64,000 nucleotides of DNA from Faucicola sp041855445 (GCA_041855445.1 JBHAEG010000067.1:62001-126000); one strand, 5' to 3'. Numbered from the stretch's first letter, positions 34,682 through 43,739 are shown. Program-made: numbers and translations. The notes: a model not told the origin generated them from the sequence alone.

Positions 34682-35752
34682 ATGAAACCATTATTATCAA
34701 TGATGCGTATGGTCGTATGTGGGGCAACCATTAGCACCTTAGGACTTGTTGGTTGTTCTCAATCAAATAACGCAAACAACGCCAATAAACCAGCAGATAA
34801 TGCACCTACCACACAGACAACTAGCCAGACAACCAGTCAAAAGCCAAATAAATCAGTCGCAATTACAGCAATTGTGGAACACCCATCACTTGATGCAATT
34901 CGAGTTGGTATCATTGATGAGCTGGCTGAACAAGGTTACAAAGAAGGTGAAAATTTAAAGGTTAATTTTCAATCGGCTCAAGGTAATACAGGCACTGCTG
35001 GACAGATTTCAAAACAGTTTGTTGCAGATAATCCAGATGTTATTGTCGCAATTTCTACCCCTTCAGCACAATCTATGGTTGCATCGACCAATACTATCCC
35101 AGTTGTTTATACAGCCATTTCCGACCCTGTTGCTGCAAAATTGATTGATAGTAATAATAAACCTATTCAGGCAAATGTTACAGGATTATCAAGTCAATTG
35201 CCACTGACACCACAGCTTGATTTTATTCAACAAATTAAACCTGATGTGAAAGCGATTGGCTATGTGTATAGCCCAGGTGAAGCAAATTCTGTATCATTAA
35301 GAGATGATTTAGTGACAGAATTACAAAAACGTAATATCAAATTGGTAGATATTCCAGCTAATCGTCCAACAGATATTGCAATGGCAACTCGTAGTTTAGA
35401 TGGTAAAGCAGATATTATTTACACATCGATGGATAATAATGTCGCCTCTGCGTTTGAAGCGATGGTGAGCGTTGCTGACACTTTAAAAATGCCAATTATT
35501 GCCTCTGATGAGTTTAGCGTTCGCCGTGGAGCAACGGGAGCAATGGGGGTCAATGATTATGATTTTGGACGAGTAACAGGGAAAATGGTCGTACAAATTT
35601 TGGATGGTACACCAATTACTAATATTTCACCTCAAGTGATGAACCAGCTAACAACCTATGTCAGTCCAAAACATGCTAGCCGACAAGGAGTAACATTATC
35701 GGAAGCTATTCTAAAAAATGCGATTGATGTTGATAAAGAGCCAGCTAAGTAA
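34682..35752 (+). CDS. TrpX-type ABC substrate-binding lipoprotein, paralogue 1
   Basis: A periplasmic solute-binding protein of the ABC_sub_bind (TrpX-like) family. The signal peptide ends in lipobox LVGC. A T/N/Q-rich linker then leads into the core, beginning AITAIVEHPSLDAIRVGIID. Family hallmarks include GYVYSPGEANS and DIIYTSMDNNVASAFEA, with a C-terminal LTTYVSPKHASRQGVTL. ATG at 34682 is chosen over upstream ATG 34634 because AAGGA and the signal peptide start there. It is the most divergent of three tandem paralogues. Substrate unknown: streptococcal TrpX binds tryptophan, other members bind different amino acids. Confidence 0.85.
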   Translation: MKPLLSMMRMVVCGATISTLGLVGCSQSNNANNANKPADNAPTTQTTSQTTSQKPNKSVAITAIVEHPSLDAIRVGIIDELAEQGYKEGENLKVNFQSAQGNTGTAGQISKQFVADNPDVIVAISTPSAQSMVASTNTIPVVYTAISDPVAAKLIDSNNKPIQANVTGLSSQLPLTPQLDFIQQIKPDVKAIGYVYSPGEANSVSLRDDLVTELQKRNIKLVDIPANRPTDIAMATRSLDGKADIIYTSMDNNVASAFEAMVSVADTLKMPIIASDEFSVRRGATGAMGVNDYDFGRVTGKMVVQILDGTPITNISPQVMNQLTTYVSPKHASRQGVTLSEAILKNAIDVDKEPAK

Positions 35753-35791
35753 AATTTTTTAAAATATACAAAACCGAGAAAGGATATAATT

Positions 35792-36802
35792 ATGTTTAAT
35801 CTTAGCCGTTTTGCCAAAGCATTGATGTTAAGTGGCGTTGTTGGATTGGTTGGGTGTAGTCAATCAAATCAAAATAATGACACTGCCACGAATAATAATG
35901 CTACAACAACCAATAAAACCGTTGCTGTAACTGCGATTATTGAACATCCTGCCCTTGACGCTGTTCGTAAAGGTATGATTGACCAACTCGCTAAAGATGG
36001 GTTTAAAGAGGGAGAAAATTTAAAAATTAACTTTCAATCTGCCCAAGGCAATACTGCAACCGCAGGACAAATTGCTAAACAATTTGTGGCAGATAAACCT
36101 GATGTTATCGTTGCAATAGCAACACCATCAGCTCAATCAGTCATTGCTGCAACAAATAGTATTCCTGTGGTTTTTTCTGCAGTGACTGACCCAGTGGAAG
36201 CAAAGTTAGTGAGTAAACTTGACGGCTCAGGTACAAATGTTGCGGGCGTTTCTGACAGCTTGCCACTTGACCCACAAATCGATTTAATGAAACAAATTAA
36301 ACCTGATTTGAAAAAAATTGGTTATGTTTATAGCCCAGGTGAAGTCAATTCAACTGCCACATTAAAAGCTTTAGAAGCAAAAGTAAAACCAATGGGGATA
36401 GAGGTCGTGCCTGCCCCTGCTCAACGTACAACAGATATTCCTTTAGCGACTCGTAGTTTACAAGGAAAAGCGGATATTATTTACACCCCATTAGATAATA
36501 ATGTTGCATCTGCTTATGAAGCATTATATCAAGCGGCTAAAGAAATCCAAATTCCATTAGTTGCATCAGATACAGACTTAGTTGCTCGTGGTGCGGTTGT
36601 TGCTCTTGGCGTAAACTATGAAAGTCTTGGACATGAAACAGGTAAAATTGTTACTCAGGTATTAAAAGGTGGCGAAGTAGGTAAAATTCCTGTTTATACA
36701 GCAAAAACTCTAGACTTACATGTTAGCCCAAAACACGCAAAAGAGCTTGGCGTTGAATTACCAAAAACAATCATTGACAACGCTCAAAAAGTTGTAGAAT
36801 AA
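35792..36802 (+). CDS. TrpX-type ABC substrate-binding lipoprotein, paralogue 2
   Basis: Second of three tandem solute-binding lipoproteins (336 residues). Lipobox LVGC is followed by a short N/T-rich linker. The core again has VTAIIEHPALDAVRKGMIDQ, FSAVTDPVEAKLVSKLDGSG, GYVYSPGEVNS and DIIYTPLDNNVASAYEALYQ. The signal peptide and much of the core are close to paralogue 3, more than to paralogue 1, suggesting the 2/3 duplication was later. An AGAAAGGA site precedes the ATG. It is 39 bases after paralogue 1 and 23 bases before paralogue 3. Confidence 0.87.
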   Translation: MFNLSRFAKALMLSGVVGLVGCSQSNQNNDTATNNNATTTNKTVAVTAIIEHPALDAVRKGMIDQLAKDGFKEGENLKINFQSAQGNTATAGQIAKQFVADKPDVIVAIATPSAQSVIAATNSIPVVFSAVTDPVEAKLVSKLDGSGTNVAGVSDSLPLDPQIDLMKQIKPDLKKIGYVYSPGEVNSTATLKALEAKVKPMGIEVVPAPAQRTTDIPLATRSLQGKADIIYTPLDNNVASAYEALYQAAKEIQIPLVASDTDLVARGAVVALGVNYESLGHETGKIVTQVLKGGEVGKIPVYTAKTLDLHVSPKHAKELGVELPKTIIDNAQKVVE

Positions 36803-36825
36803 CTCATTTTTTTAGAGGAAAAATT

Positions 36826-37866
36826 ATGTTTAATCCTAGCCGTTTTGCCAAAGCATTGATGTTAAGTGGATTTGTTGGTTTAGTTGGCTGTAGCCAACCT
36901 AGCCAAAATAACAATGCAAGTACAGAAAAAGCAAATAGCAATGAACAAAAAACCAGCGAAACAACCGCCACGACTAATAAAACAATCGCTATTACTGCCA
37001 TTGTAGAACATCCATCATTAGATGCAGTGCGTAAAGGTGTGATTGATGAACTTGCCGAACAAGGGTTAAAAGAAGGTGAAAACCTGAAAGTAAATTTTCA
37101 ATCAGCCCAAGGCAACACTGGTACAGCAGGGCAAATTGCTAAACAATTTGTATCGGATAATCCTGACGTGATTGTTGCTATTTCTACACCATCAGCTCAA
37201 TCGGTTGTTGCAAGTACAAACAGTATTCCAGTTGTATTTTCAGCGGTTACTGACCCAGTGGAAGCAAAGCTGGTTAGTAAGCTTGATGGTTCTGGTACAA
37301 ATGTTACAGGAGCATCAGATGCTGTACCACTTGACCCACAAATTAAGCTTATGAAAGAAATCTTTCCAAACTTAAAAAATGTTGGATATGTGTATAGCCC
37401 AGGTGAAGTCAATTCAACTGTGGTATTAAAAAATCTAAAAGACAAACTTACGCCGATGGGAATTACCGTTGTTGAAGCTCCAGCACAACGTAGTAACGAC
37501 ATCGCAATGGCAGGTCGTAGTTTACAAGGTAAAGTCGATATGATTTATACCACGACAGATAATAATGTAGTATCTGCCTATGAAGCATTATATCAAGCAT
37601 CAAAAGAAGCTAAAATTCCGTTGATTTCTACTGCTCCAACTGATGCAGGACGTGGTGCAGCTGCTGCGATGGGGGTTGATTATTATGACCTTGGTCGTAA
37701 CACAGGGAAAATTGTTTATCGCATTTTAAATGGTGAAAAAGCAGGTAGCATTCCTGTATATACCGCAGAAAAACTTGAACTACATGTTAGTCCAAAACAT
37801 GCACAAGAACAAGGCTTAACCTTGCCACAGTCAGTCATCGACCAAGCAAAAGAAGTAATAAAATAA
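36826..37866 (+). CDS. TrpX-type ABC substrate-binding lipoprotein, paralogue 3
   Basis: Third of the tandem solute-binding lipoproteins (346 residues). It shares the signal peptide MFNPSRFAKALMLSG with paralogue 2 almost exactly. Its region VEHPSLDAVRKGVIDELAEQ is closer to paralogue 1, so the three look mosaic. The ligand-facing DNNVVSAYEALYQAS and STAPTDAGRGAAAAMGV segments differ from those of the other two, which could mean different ligands. GAGGAAAAA precedes the ATG. It is followed by a 273-base spacer and then the permease. Confidence 0.87.
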   Translation: MFNPSRFAKALMLSGFVGLVGCSQPSQNNNASTEKANSNEQKTSETTATTNKTIAITAIVEHPSLDAVRKGVIDELAEQGLKEGENLKVNFQSAQGNTGTAGQIAKQFVSDNPDVIVAISTPSAQSVVASTNSIPVVFSAVTDPVEAKLVSKLDGSGTNVTGASDAVPLDPQIKLMKEIFPNLKNVGYVYSPGEVNSTVVLKNLKDKLTPMGITVVEAPAQRSNDIAMAGRSLQGKVDMIYTTTDNNVVSAYEALYQASKEAKIPLISTAPTDAGRGAAAAMGVDYYDLGRNTGKIVYRILNGEKAGSIPVYTAEKLELHVSPKHAQEQGLTLPQSVIDQAKEVIK

Positions 37867-38005
37867 TGGTGATTGCCTTTTTTGGCTCACATCATTAAGA
37901 TGACGACTGATGCTGTAACCAACGCCATCGATTTATTGTTGATTAATTATCAAACCAAATATTTAGATGGTTGTTGGTTTATTTAATTTATAATTTGGGT
38001 GTTTT

Positions 38006-38068
38006 ATGTTTATTCCTCATCAGGATACCTTTTGGTTTACAATCACTGAGGATTGCTTAAACTGTTAA
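38006..38068 (+). CDS. Possible 20-residue leader peptide
   Basis: An ATG at 38006 opens a 20-codon frame (MFIPHQDTFWFTITEDCLNC) that stops at 38068, 11 bases before a strong stem-loop with a T run and 71 bases before the permease gene. The arrangement of short ORF, terminator and transporter gene resembles a transcriptional attenuator. The coding evidence is weak: the upstream TTGGGTG is a poor ribosome site, and the peptide has a single Trp within an aromatic FWF cluster. Confidence 0.3.
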   Translation: MFIPHQDTFWFTITEDCLNC

Positions 38069-38079
38069 ATTTTAATCTA

Positions 38080-38117
38080 AATAACTAACAAAATATCATG
38101 TGATGTTAGTTATTTTT
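38080..38117 (+). terminator. Intrinsic terminator or attenuator before the permease gene
   Basis: An 11-bp perfect stem (AATAACTAACA at 38080-38090 with its complement at 38104-38114) and a 13-base loop, running into a T tract. It lies between the substrate-binding genes and the permease, so it could end the former transcript or attenuate the latter. Confidence 0.75.
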
Positions 38118-38139
38118 AAACCATGGTTATCGTTTACTT

Positions 38140-39033
38140 ATGTCTTTACTTGCCTTTTTTGGTGCACTTGAAAGTGGCTTGATTTATGCGTTAGTTGCAC
38201 TGGGTGTACTTATCTCATTTAGAATTCTTGATTTTCCCGATTTAACAGCAGATGGTAGTTTCCCTTTGGGTGGAGCTGTGGCTGGATTATCGATTATTGC
38301 AGGGTTTAATCCTTGGCTTGCTTGTATTTTTGGTATGTTAGCTGGGGCGATTGCAGGTGTTGTGACAGCATGGCTACATGTTAAACTAGGTATTTTACAA
38401 CTTTTAGCAAGTATTTTGGTCATGGTGGCGTTATATTCTGTCAATTTACGCATCATGGGAGCACCAAATTTACCATTATTAGGTGAACCAACTGTATTTG
38501 AAGGATTTGTGACAGATAGCAATGGTTTTTGGATGCGATGTGTCGTGATTGGTGGTGTGGTTATTCTAGCGAAGCTGTTTTTAGATTGGTTTTTTAGCAC
38601 TGAAACAGGTTTGGCGATGCGGGCTACAGGTTCCAATTTACGCATGGCTCAGGCACAAGGCATTCATACATCATGGATTACTATTTTAGGTATGGCGGTG
38701 TCTAATGCGTTGATTGCACTGGCTGGGGCATTATTTGTGCAAACACAAGGTGGTGCAGATATTTCGATTGGTATTGGTACGATTGTCATTGGTTTGGCAG
38801 CGGTCATTATTGGTGAGACTATTATGCCAGCGAAGAAAATGATTTGGATTACATTAGCGGTAATTGTTGGGGCAGTATTATATAAATTATTTATTCAAAT
38901 CGCCTTATCAAATCAGTTATTGCGTGATATTGGTTTTGGTCCACAAGATTTGAATTTAATCACAGCGTTATTAGTGGTATTTGCATTAATATTGCCTACT
39001 TTAAAATCAAAACTTCTCAGTCGCCGTTCATAA
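38140..39033 (+). CDS. ABC importer permease (TrpY-type)
   Basis: Inner-membrane permease of the ABC_sub_bind-linked importer class. There are about eight to nine hydrophobic segments over 297 residues. The family-typical N terminus ALESGLIYALVALGVLISFR is followed by DFPDLTADGSFPLGGA, which recurs in TrpY-like and branched-chain-type permeases. ETGLAMRATGSNLRMAQAQG is the cytoplasmic coupling loop. It is followed 22 bases later by its ATPase. The matching binding proteins are the three lipoproteins upstream. Confidence 0.9.
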   Translation: MSLLAFFGALESGLIYALVALGVLISFRILDFPDLTADGSFPLGGAVAGLSIIAGFNPWLACIFGMLAGAIAGVVTAWLHVKLGILQLLASILVMVALYSVNLRIMGAPNLPLLGEPTVFEGFVTDSNGFWMRCVVIGGVVILAKLFLDWFFSTETGLAMRATGSNLRMAQAQGIHTSWITILGMAVSNALIALAGALFVQTQGGADISIGIGTIVIGLAAVIIGETIMPAKKMIWITLAVIVGAVLYKLFIQIALSNQLLRDIGFGPQDLNLITALLVVFALILPTLKSKLLSRRS

Positions 39034-39055
39034 TTAGTCAAAGGAAGCCACTGTT

Positions 39056-39850
39056 ATGATGCAAGCAACCAATCTTAAATTAACCTTCAATAAAGGTACA
39101 CCTATTGAAAATCCTGCCTTGCGTGGTATTAGCCTAAATATCGCTGAAGGAGAATTTGTCACCGTTATTGGAACAAATGGGGCAGGAAAATCAACGTTTT
39201 TAAATACTATTGCAGGCACAATTCGAGTTGATAGCGGTTCTGTGTTATTAAATGGGATTGATGTTACCAAAAAAAATGCCTCGCAACGGGCAAATTGGGT
39301 AGCTCGAGTGTTTCAAGACCCTATGGCTGGCACTTGTGAAGCATTAACCATCGAAGAAAATATGGCTTTAGCGTATAAACGTGGAGAAAAACGTTTTTTA
39401 CGCTCAGCGTTAAATGCAAGTAATCGTGAATTATTTCGTGAAAAATTGGCGATTTTAAAGTTAGGCTTAGAAAATCGTTTAACAGACCGTATGGGATTAT
39501 TATCAGGTGGGCAACGTCAAGCAGTCAGTTTATTAATGGCATCGTTAAAGCCTTCAAAAATTTTATTACTTGACGAACACACTGCCGCTCTTGACCCAAA
39601 AACTGCCGCTTTTGTATTAGAATTGACTGACCAGATTGTTACGGAAAATGGTTTGACTGCGATGATGGTCACTCACTCGATGCAACAGGCTTTACAGCAT
39701 GGTTCTCGCACAGTCATGTTGCATCAAGGGCAAGTTGTACTTGATGTATCGGGGGATAGTCGTAAAGGTATGACAGTGCATGATTTATTAGACATGTTTG
39801 AAAAAACTCGGGGCGAAGTAGTAGAAGATGATAGTTTATTGTTAAGCTAA
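39056..39850 (+). CDS. ABC importer ATPase (TrpZ-type)
   Basis: Nucleotide-binding subunit paired with the preceding permease. Walker A is GTNGAGKST (about residues 39-47). The signature LLSGGQRQAVSLLMASL, Walker B ILLLDEHTAALDPKTA and switch VTHSMQQAL follow. The DEHTAALD version of Walker B is characteristic of this importer class. The length is 264 residues. AAGGAAG precedes two adjacent ATG codons (39056, 39059), and either could start. The gene ends the importer cluster. Confidence 0.92.
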   Translation: MMQATNLKLTFNKGTPIENPALRGISLNIAEGEFVTVIGTNGAGKSTFLNTIAGTIRVDSGSVLLNGIDVTKKNASQRANWVARVFQDPMAGTCEALTIEENMALAYKRGEKRFLRSALNASNRELFREKLAILKLGLENRLTDRMGLLSGGQRQAVSLLMASLKPSKILLLDEHTAALDPKTAAFVLELTDQIVTENGLTAMMVTHSMQQALQHGSRTVMLHQGQVVLDVSGDSRKGMTVHDLLDMFEKTRGEVVEDDSLLLS

Positions 39851-39865
39851 ACTGGTTAAAATTAA

Positions 39866-39900
39866 AAAGGTAAAAACGGATTGTTGATGTTTTTACCTTT
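39866..39900 (-). terminator. Terminator at the end of the exported hypothetical gene
   Basis: A 12-bp stem (AAAGGTAAAAAC at 39866-39877 with 39889-39900) and an 11-base loop. On the minus strand it runs into TTTTTAATTTTAACC. The stem overlaps the last codons of the minus-strand gene. It may also help to stop the convergent ABC transcript. Confidence 0.7.
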
Positions 39901-40375
39901 CATCATTGATAAATTGTAATTGTAACTCACTTAAACACTTATTCAGATCTCTTTTAAATGACCCGCTCGGTTCAATAACATCATCAATTAAACATGTATT
40001 TTGTTTGCAACTAAACACATAATATAACGTGTGCTTTCCACCCAAATTTTTAAAAGTCACTTTGACATTACCATTTTTAATCACTTGAAATTTAGCGGTA
40101 CGAGCGATTTTTTTTGCATCATAATCGTTTCCTTGAACAATCAAATTATAATCAATACAAGCAATGCCACCTTGTCCTAATAGTTTATCTTTATCAAAGG
40201 CGTTTTTAAAGCTGGGTGATAGCATTCGATAAAAATATGGATTGTGTGAATTAATCTCTTTAGCAGAATAGATTTTTTTTAGCATATTGAGCTTTTGTGT
40301 ATTAACATCAGCATTTGCCATGGTTGGTATGATGAATATTGACAAAAAGCCCATGGCACAAAATAATTTCTTCAT
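39893..40375 (-). CDS. Exported protein of unknown function (DUF3828-like)
   Basis: A secreted protein of 160 residues with a signal peptide (about residues 1-22, cleavage after ANA). The mature part has PYFYRMLSPSFKNAFDKD, an ACIDYNLIVQGNDYD segment, a strand-rich middle (FQVIKNGNVKVTFKNL) and LYYVFSCKQNTCLIDDVI, with four cysteines able to form disulfides. This pattern resembles DUF3828 proteins (YbjP/YqhG group), but I am not certain. It is monocistronic and convergent with the ABC importer. Confidence 0.6.
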   Translation of the reverse strand: MKKLFCAMGFLSIFIIPTMANADVNTQKLNMLKKIYSAKEINSHNPYFYRMLSPSFKNAFDKDKLLGQGGIACIDYNLIVQGNDYDAKKIARTAKFQVIKNGNVKVTFKNLGGKHTLYYVFSCKQNTCLIDDVIEPSGSFKRDLNKCLSELQLQFINDER

Positions 40376-40638
40376 ATATTTTCCTAAAATTTTGTCATTA
40401 GTTTTATGATTATATATAAAGTGTTATTTATTGCAATATTTTTCTATTAAAAATAAAACAAAATATGATAAAATATTGATTTTATTAATAAAAATATTAA
40501 AAATCATTTCAATCAGCAATGACAATTGATAATTTATAGTAAGTTGAAAATTTATTTACTACATTTGTTAAAATATGTTATTCTTTGCCGATAAAAAATC
40601 AGCTTTTTTTGATTACCAATCATACATTGAGGTATTTT

Positions 40639-41100
40639 ATGAATGTACAGGTAAAAATTTTAAATCCAAAAATTGGGCAAGATGAAAAATTTCCGTTACC
40701 CACTCGAGCAACAGAAGGTTCGGCTGGTATTGATTTGCGAGCATGTATTGACCAAGCCATAACTATTAAAGCAGGTGAAACAGTGCTTATTCCAACTGGC
40801 TTGGCGATTTATATTGCTAATCCCGATTATGTTGGGTTGATTATGCCTCGTTCTGGACTTGGACATAAACACGGCATTGTTTTAGGTAATTTGACAGGCG
40901 TTATTGATGCAGATTATCAAGGTGAGTTAATGGTATCTATTTGGAACCGAAGTAAAACCGATTATATTTTACAACCTGCCGAAAGAATGGCTCAATACCT
41001 TGTTGTACCTGTCGTGCGTCCAGTATTTGATATTGTTGATGATTTTACCAATATTAGTGAACGTGGAGTAGGTGGTTTTGGCTCTAGTGGTAGTCATTAG
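40639..41100 (+). CDS. dut: dUTP diphosphatase
   Basis: Hydrolyses dUTP to dUMP and pyrophosphate, keeping uracil out of DNA. It is the trimeric type with conserved motifs in order: GSAGIDLRA (motif 1), MPRSGLGHKHG (motif 2), LTGVIDADYQGE (motif 3), ERMAQ (motif 4) and the C-terminal RGVGGFGSSG (motif 5), which closes over the active site. The TTG at 40585 is rejected; the ATG at 40639 follows GAGGT and gives 153 residues, normal for the family. It probably shares a transcript with the phosphohexomutase gene 70 bases downstream. Confidence 0.96.
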   Translation: MNVQVKILNPKIGQDEKFPLPTRATEGSAGIDLRACIDQAITIKAGETVLIPTGLAIYIANPDYVGLIMPRSGLGHKHGIVLGNLTGVIDADYQGELMVSIWNRSKTDYILQPAERMAQYLVVPVVRPVFDIVDDFTNISERGVGGFGSSGSH

Positions 41101-41170
41101 TTTAAATATTGATACAATTTTAATTAAAAATAAATAAAAACGTTAAAATGATAAAATTAGGATATTTATT

Positions 41171-42721
41171 ATGGTAAATTTGCTTGAAAAATATGAAATA
41201 ACTTGTGATGATTTACATCCATTTTTACCCCAAAAAAAACTATTTAAAGCTTATGATATCCGAGGCGAGGGAGTTTTTTTTACAGATGATTTTTTATATT
41301 CTTTAGCAAATGGTTTTGCTCATTTGTTTCAAAGCGTACAAGCGACAACGGTAGTCATTGGTTATGATGTGCGTCAGTACAGCCAATATATCGCTAAATT
41401 TTTAGCCTATCACCTGCACAAAAAAAATATTCAAGTACAATGGCTTGGACAAGTAACGACCCCAATGATGGCATTTATGGCAAATGAATGTGAAGGGCAT
41501 GGCATCATGGTAACGGCAAGCCATTCAGAAAAACATATTCATGGCATTAAATGGCTAGTTAGTCATGTATCACCCAGTGCAAGTGATATTCAAGATTTAT
41601 ATCATAATTTGATGAATTTTCCTGTGATATTACCAAGTATTCATCTTGTAAAAACAATCATGAATGCAAACTATGAAACCGTTGATTGTTTTGATAATTA
41701 TCAATTAGCTATTTATCGTGCATTAAATAAAATTAATCAATATGCGACAACAACCGCTAACCAATCATATCGTTTAGTCATTGACTGTATGAATGGAGCA
41801 ACCAGTTTATTTGCAAAAACATTATTTGAAACAGCAGGTTATGACTGTGTAGTATTAAATAATGTACCAAATGCCAATTTTCCCAAAGGTAATCCCGACC
41901 CAGCCGAGCAAGGAAGATTAGCAGAACTTTGTCAGGCTGTGATTGCTCATCGTGCTGATATTGGTTTAGCATTTGATGGTGATGGCGACCGTTTGATGAT
42001 AGTTGATGGTCAAGGGCAAATGATTTCTCCAGATAATCTATTGTTTTTATTGGCAAATATTTCTATAGAAGAAGCTCAGCCAAATCATCAGCATCAGTTT
42101 GCTGAAATTATTTTTGATGTAAAATGTTCTCATCATTTACCACAGTTAATTAAACAACGTGGTGGCGTGCCAAGTATGGCAAAGACTGGTAGTAGTTTAA
42201 TGCGAAAATCTTTGCAAACTAAAACAAAATTTTCGATTTTTGCTGGTGAATTATCAGGACATTTTTTGTTTAATGATGGCTATTTCGTGTTACATGATGA
42301 TGCGATGTATGCAGGGTTACGTTTGTTAAATTGGTTGCAACGTCAGCCTGAACATTTATCTCACATTATCAATCATCTACCAAAAAGTATTAGTACAGCT
42401 GATATGTATTTGCCAATTACTAATAGTGAAAGTGGGCAGAGTTTTGTTAATAAATTAGTTGGTTTAACGAAAAAATCGTTACGGCAGTTGAAAAATTCCG
42501 ATATAAAACGTCCAAAAATTACCACAATTGATGGTTTACGCTTGGATTTTGAGTATGGTTTTGGTATTGTAAGAAAATCTAACACAGGAAATTTTTTAAC
42601 GGTGCGTTTTTCAGGCAATACGTTAAGCGATTTACAGCATATTCAGCAGATTTTTGTTGATTTATGTCGTAAACTTGATGATAACTTTGCTAATCAAGTC
42701 GCTATCATTCAACCAAATTAA
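41171..42721 (+). CDS. Phosphomannomutase/phosphoglucomutase family protein (AlgC-like), altered serine loop
   Basis: An alpha-D-phosphohexomutase expected to interconvert mannose or glucose 6- and 1-phosphates for surface polysaccharide. It has the four-domain order: KAYDIRGEG at the N terminus, the phosphoserine loop with S117-H118, the metal loop DGDGDRL, the sugar loop GELSGHF and the phosphate loop VRFSGNT. The serine loop reads TASHSEKHIHG, where nearly all relatives have TASHNP followed by a polar turn. The phosphate loop also carries an extra glycine. At 516 residues it is longer than typical (about 460). It lies 36 bases before argB. Confidence 0.82.
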   Translation: MVNLLEKYEITCDDLHPFLPQKKLFKAYDIRGEGVFFTDDFLYSLANGFAHLFQSVQATTVVIGYDVRQYSQYIAKFLAYHLHKKNIQVQWLGQVTTPMMAFMANECEGHGIMVTASHSEKHIHGIKWLVSHVSPSASDIQDLYHNLMNFPVILPSIHLVKTIMNANYETVDCFDNYQLAIYRALNKINQYATTTANQSYRLVIDCMNGATSLFAKTLFETAGYDCVVLNNVPNANFPKGNPDPAEQGRLAELCQAVIAHRADIGLAFDGDGDRLMIVDGQGQMISPDNLLFLLANISIEEAQPNHQHQFAEIIFDVKCSHHLPQLIKQRGGVPSMAKTGSSLMRKSLQTKTKFSIFAGELSGHFLFNDGYFVLHDDAMYAGLRLLNWLQRQPEHLSHIINHLPKSISTADMYLPITNSESGQSFVNKLVGLTKKSLRQLKNSDIKRPKITTIDGLRLDFEYGFGIVRKSNTGNFLTVRFSGNTLSDLQHIQQIFVDLCRKLDDNFANQVAIIQPN

Positions 42722-42756
42722 TTAAACATATTTAAAAATAATTTAAGGAATTATTT

Positions 42757-43656
42757 ATGGCTCTTGACCTTGCTCAAGCAATGCAAACCGCTGAAGTTTT
42801 GACAGAAGCTTTACCTTATATTCAACGTTTTGAAGATAAAGTGATGGTGGTTAAATATGGTGGTAATGCCATGACTGACCCTGCGTTGGAAAGTTCGTTT
42901 GCTCGGGATATTGTGCTATTAAAAACTGTTGGTATTCACCCTGTAGTTGTTCATGGTGGTGGACCTCAAGTCGATAACTTAATGAAAGAATTAGGGCGGA
43001 CTTCTGATAGAATTGACGGTATGCGAGTGACTGACAAAGGCACGATGGACGTTGTAGAAATGGTGCTTGGTGGCAGTGTGAATAAATCAATTGTTAATTT
43101 GATTAATCAACATGGCGGGCGTGCGATTGGTTTAACTGGTAAAGATGCAAATTTAATTCGTGCCAAAAAATTACCCATGACAAAAGTCGATGAACAGGGA
43201 AATACCAGAGAAATTGACTTGGGATTTGTGGGCGATGTGGTGAGTGTCAATCGTAACGTATTGGATTTAATGATTTCGTCAAATTTTATTCCCGTCATTG
43301 CCCCATTAGGTGTTGATACGGAAGGGAATACTTATAATATTAATGCTGACTTAGTTGCTGGACGTGTTGCAGAATTTATGCAGGCAGAAAAGCTGATTTT
43401 ATTGACCAATATCAAAGGTGTTTTGGATAAAAATGGTAATATTGCCACAGGTCTGACAACGGCTAAAGTTGATGAAATGATAGCAGATGGCACAATTTCA
43501 GGGGGTATGATACCAAAAATTAGTTGTGCATTAGAGGCAGTCAGAAATGGGGTAAAAAGTGCTGTTATCGTTGATGGACGAGTACCACATGCCACCTTAT
43601 TAGAAGTATTTACTGACCAAGGTGTTGGCACATTAATTAGTAATAAAGTTGTTTAA
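42757..43656 (+). CDS. argB: Acetylglutamate kinase
   Basis: Phosphorylates N-acetyl-L-glutamate in arginine biosynthesis. It belongs to the amino acid kinase family: VMVVKYGGNAM near residues 29-38 binds phosphate, VVHGGGPQVDNLM is the glycine-rich loop, and NINADLVAGRVAEFMQAEKLILLTNI is the nucleotide region. An N-terminal helix (about residues 1-25) resembles that of the hexameric, arginine-inhibited enzymes. The length is 299 residues. AAGGAA precedes the ATG. A terminator follows. Linkage of dut, algC and argB is seen in several gammaproteobacteria. Confidence 0.96.
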   Translation: MALDLAQAMQTAEVLTEALPYIQRFEDKVMVVKYGGNAMTDPALESSFARDIVLLKTVGIHPVVVHGGGPQVDNLMKELGRTSDRIDGMRVTDKGTMDVVEMVLGGSVNKSIVNLINQHGGRAIGLTGKDANLIRAKKLPMTKVDEQGNTREIDLGFVGDVVSVNRNVLDLMISSNFIPVIAPLGVDTEGNTYNINADLVAGRVAEFMQAEKLILLTNIKGVLDKNGNIATGLTTAKVDEMIADGTISGGMIPKISCALEAVRNGVKSAVIVDGRVPHATLLEVFTDQGVGTLISNKVV

Positions 43657-43687
43657 TGGCGGATTGGATAAAATTCAATATATTAGT

Positions 43688-43719
43688 TAAAGGTACAAGT
43701 TGTGTTGCTTGTACCTTTA
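43688..43719. terminator. Terminator between convergent argB and a small hypothetical gene
   Basis: A perfect 12-bp stem (TAAAGGTACAAG at 43688-43699 with 43708-43719) and an 8-base loop. On the plus strand TTTAATGTTTTTT follows. It is probably bidirectional. Confidence 0.8.
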
Positions 43720-43739
43720 TTTAATGTTTTTTGATAAAT

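Noticed and set aside
37910..37985. AACCAAC/GTTGGTT pairing as a riboswitch upstream of the permease
   Set aside because: The pairing is only 7 bp and matches no riboswitch class I know; kept only as context for the possible attenuator.
38184..38645. 153-codon minus-strand frame opposite the TrpY-type permease
   Set aside because: Antisense shadow of a conserved permease gene; the composition is that of a complementary strand.
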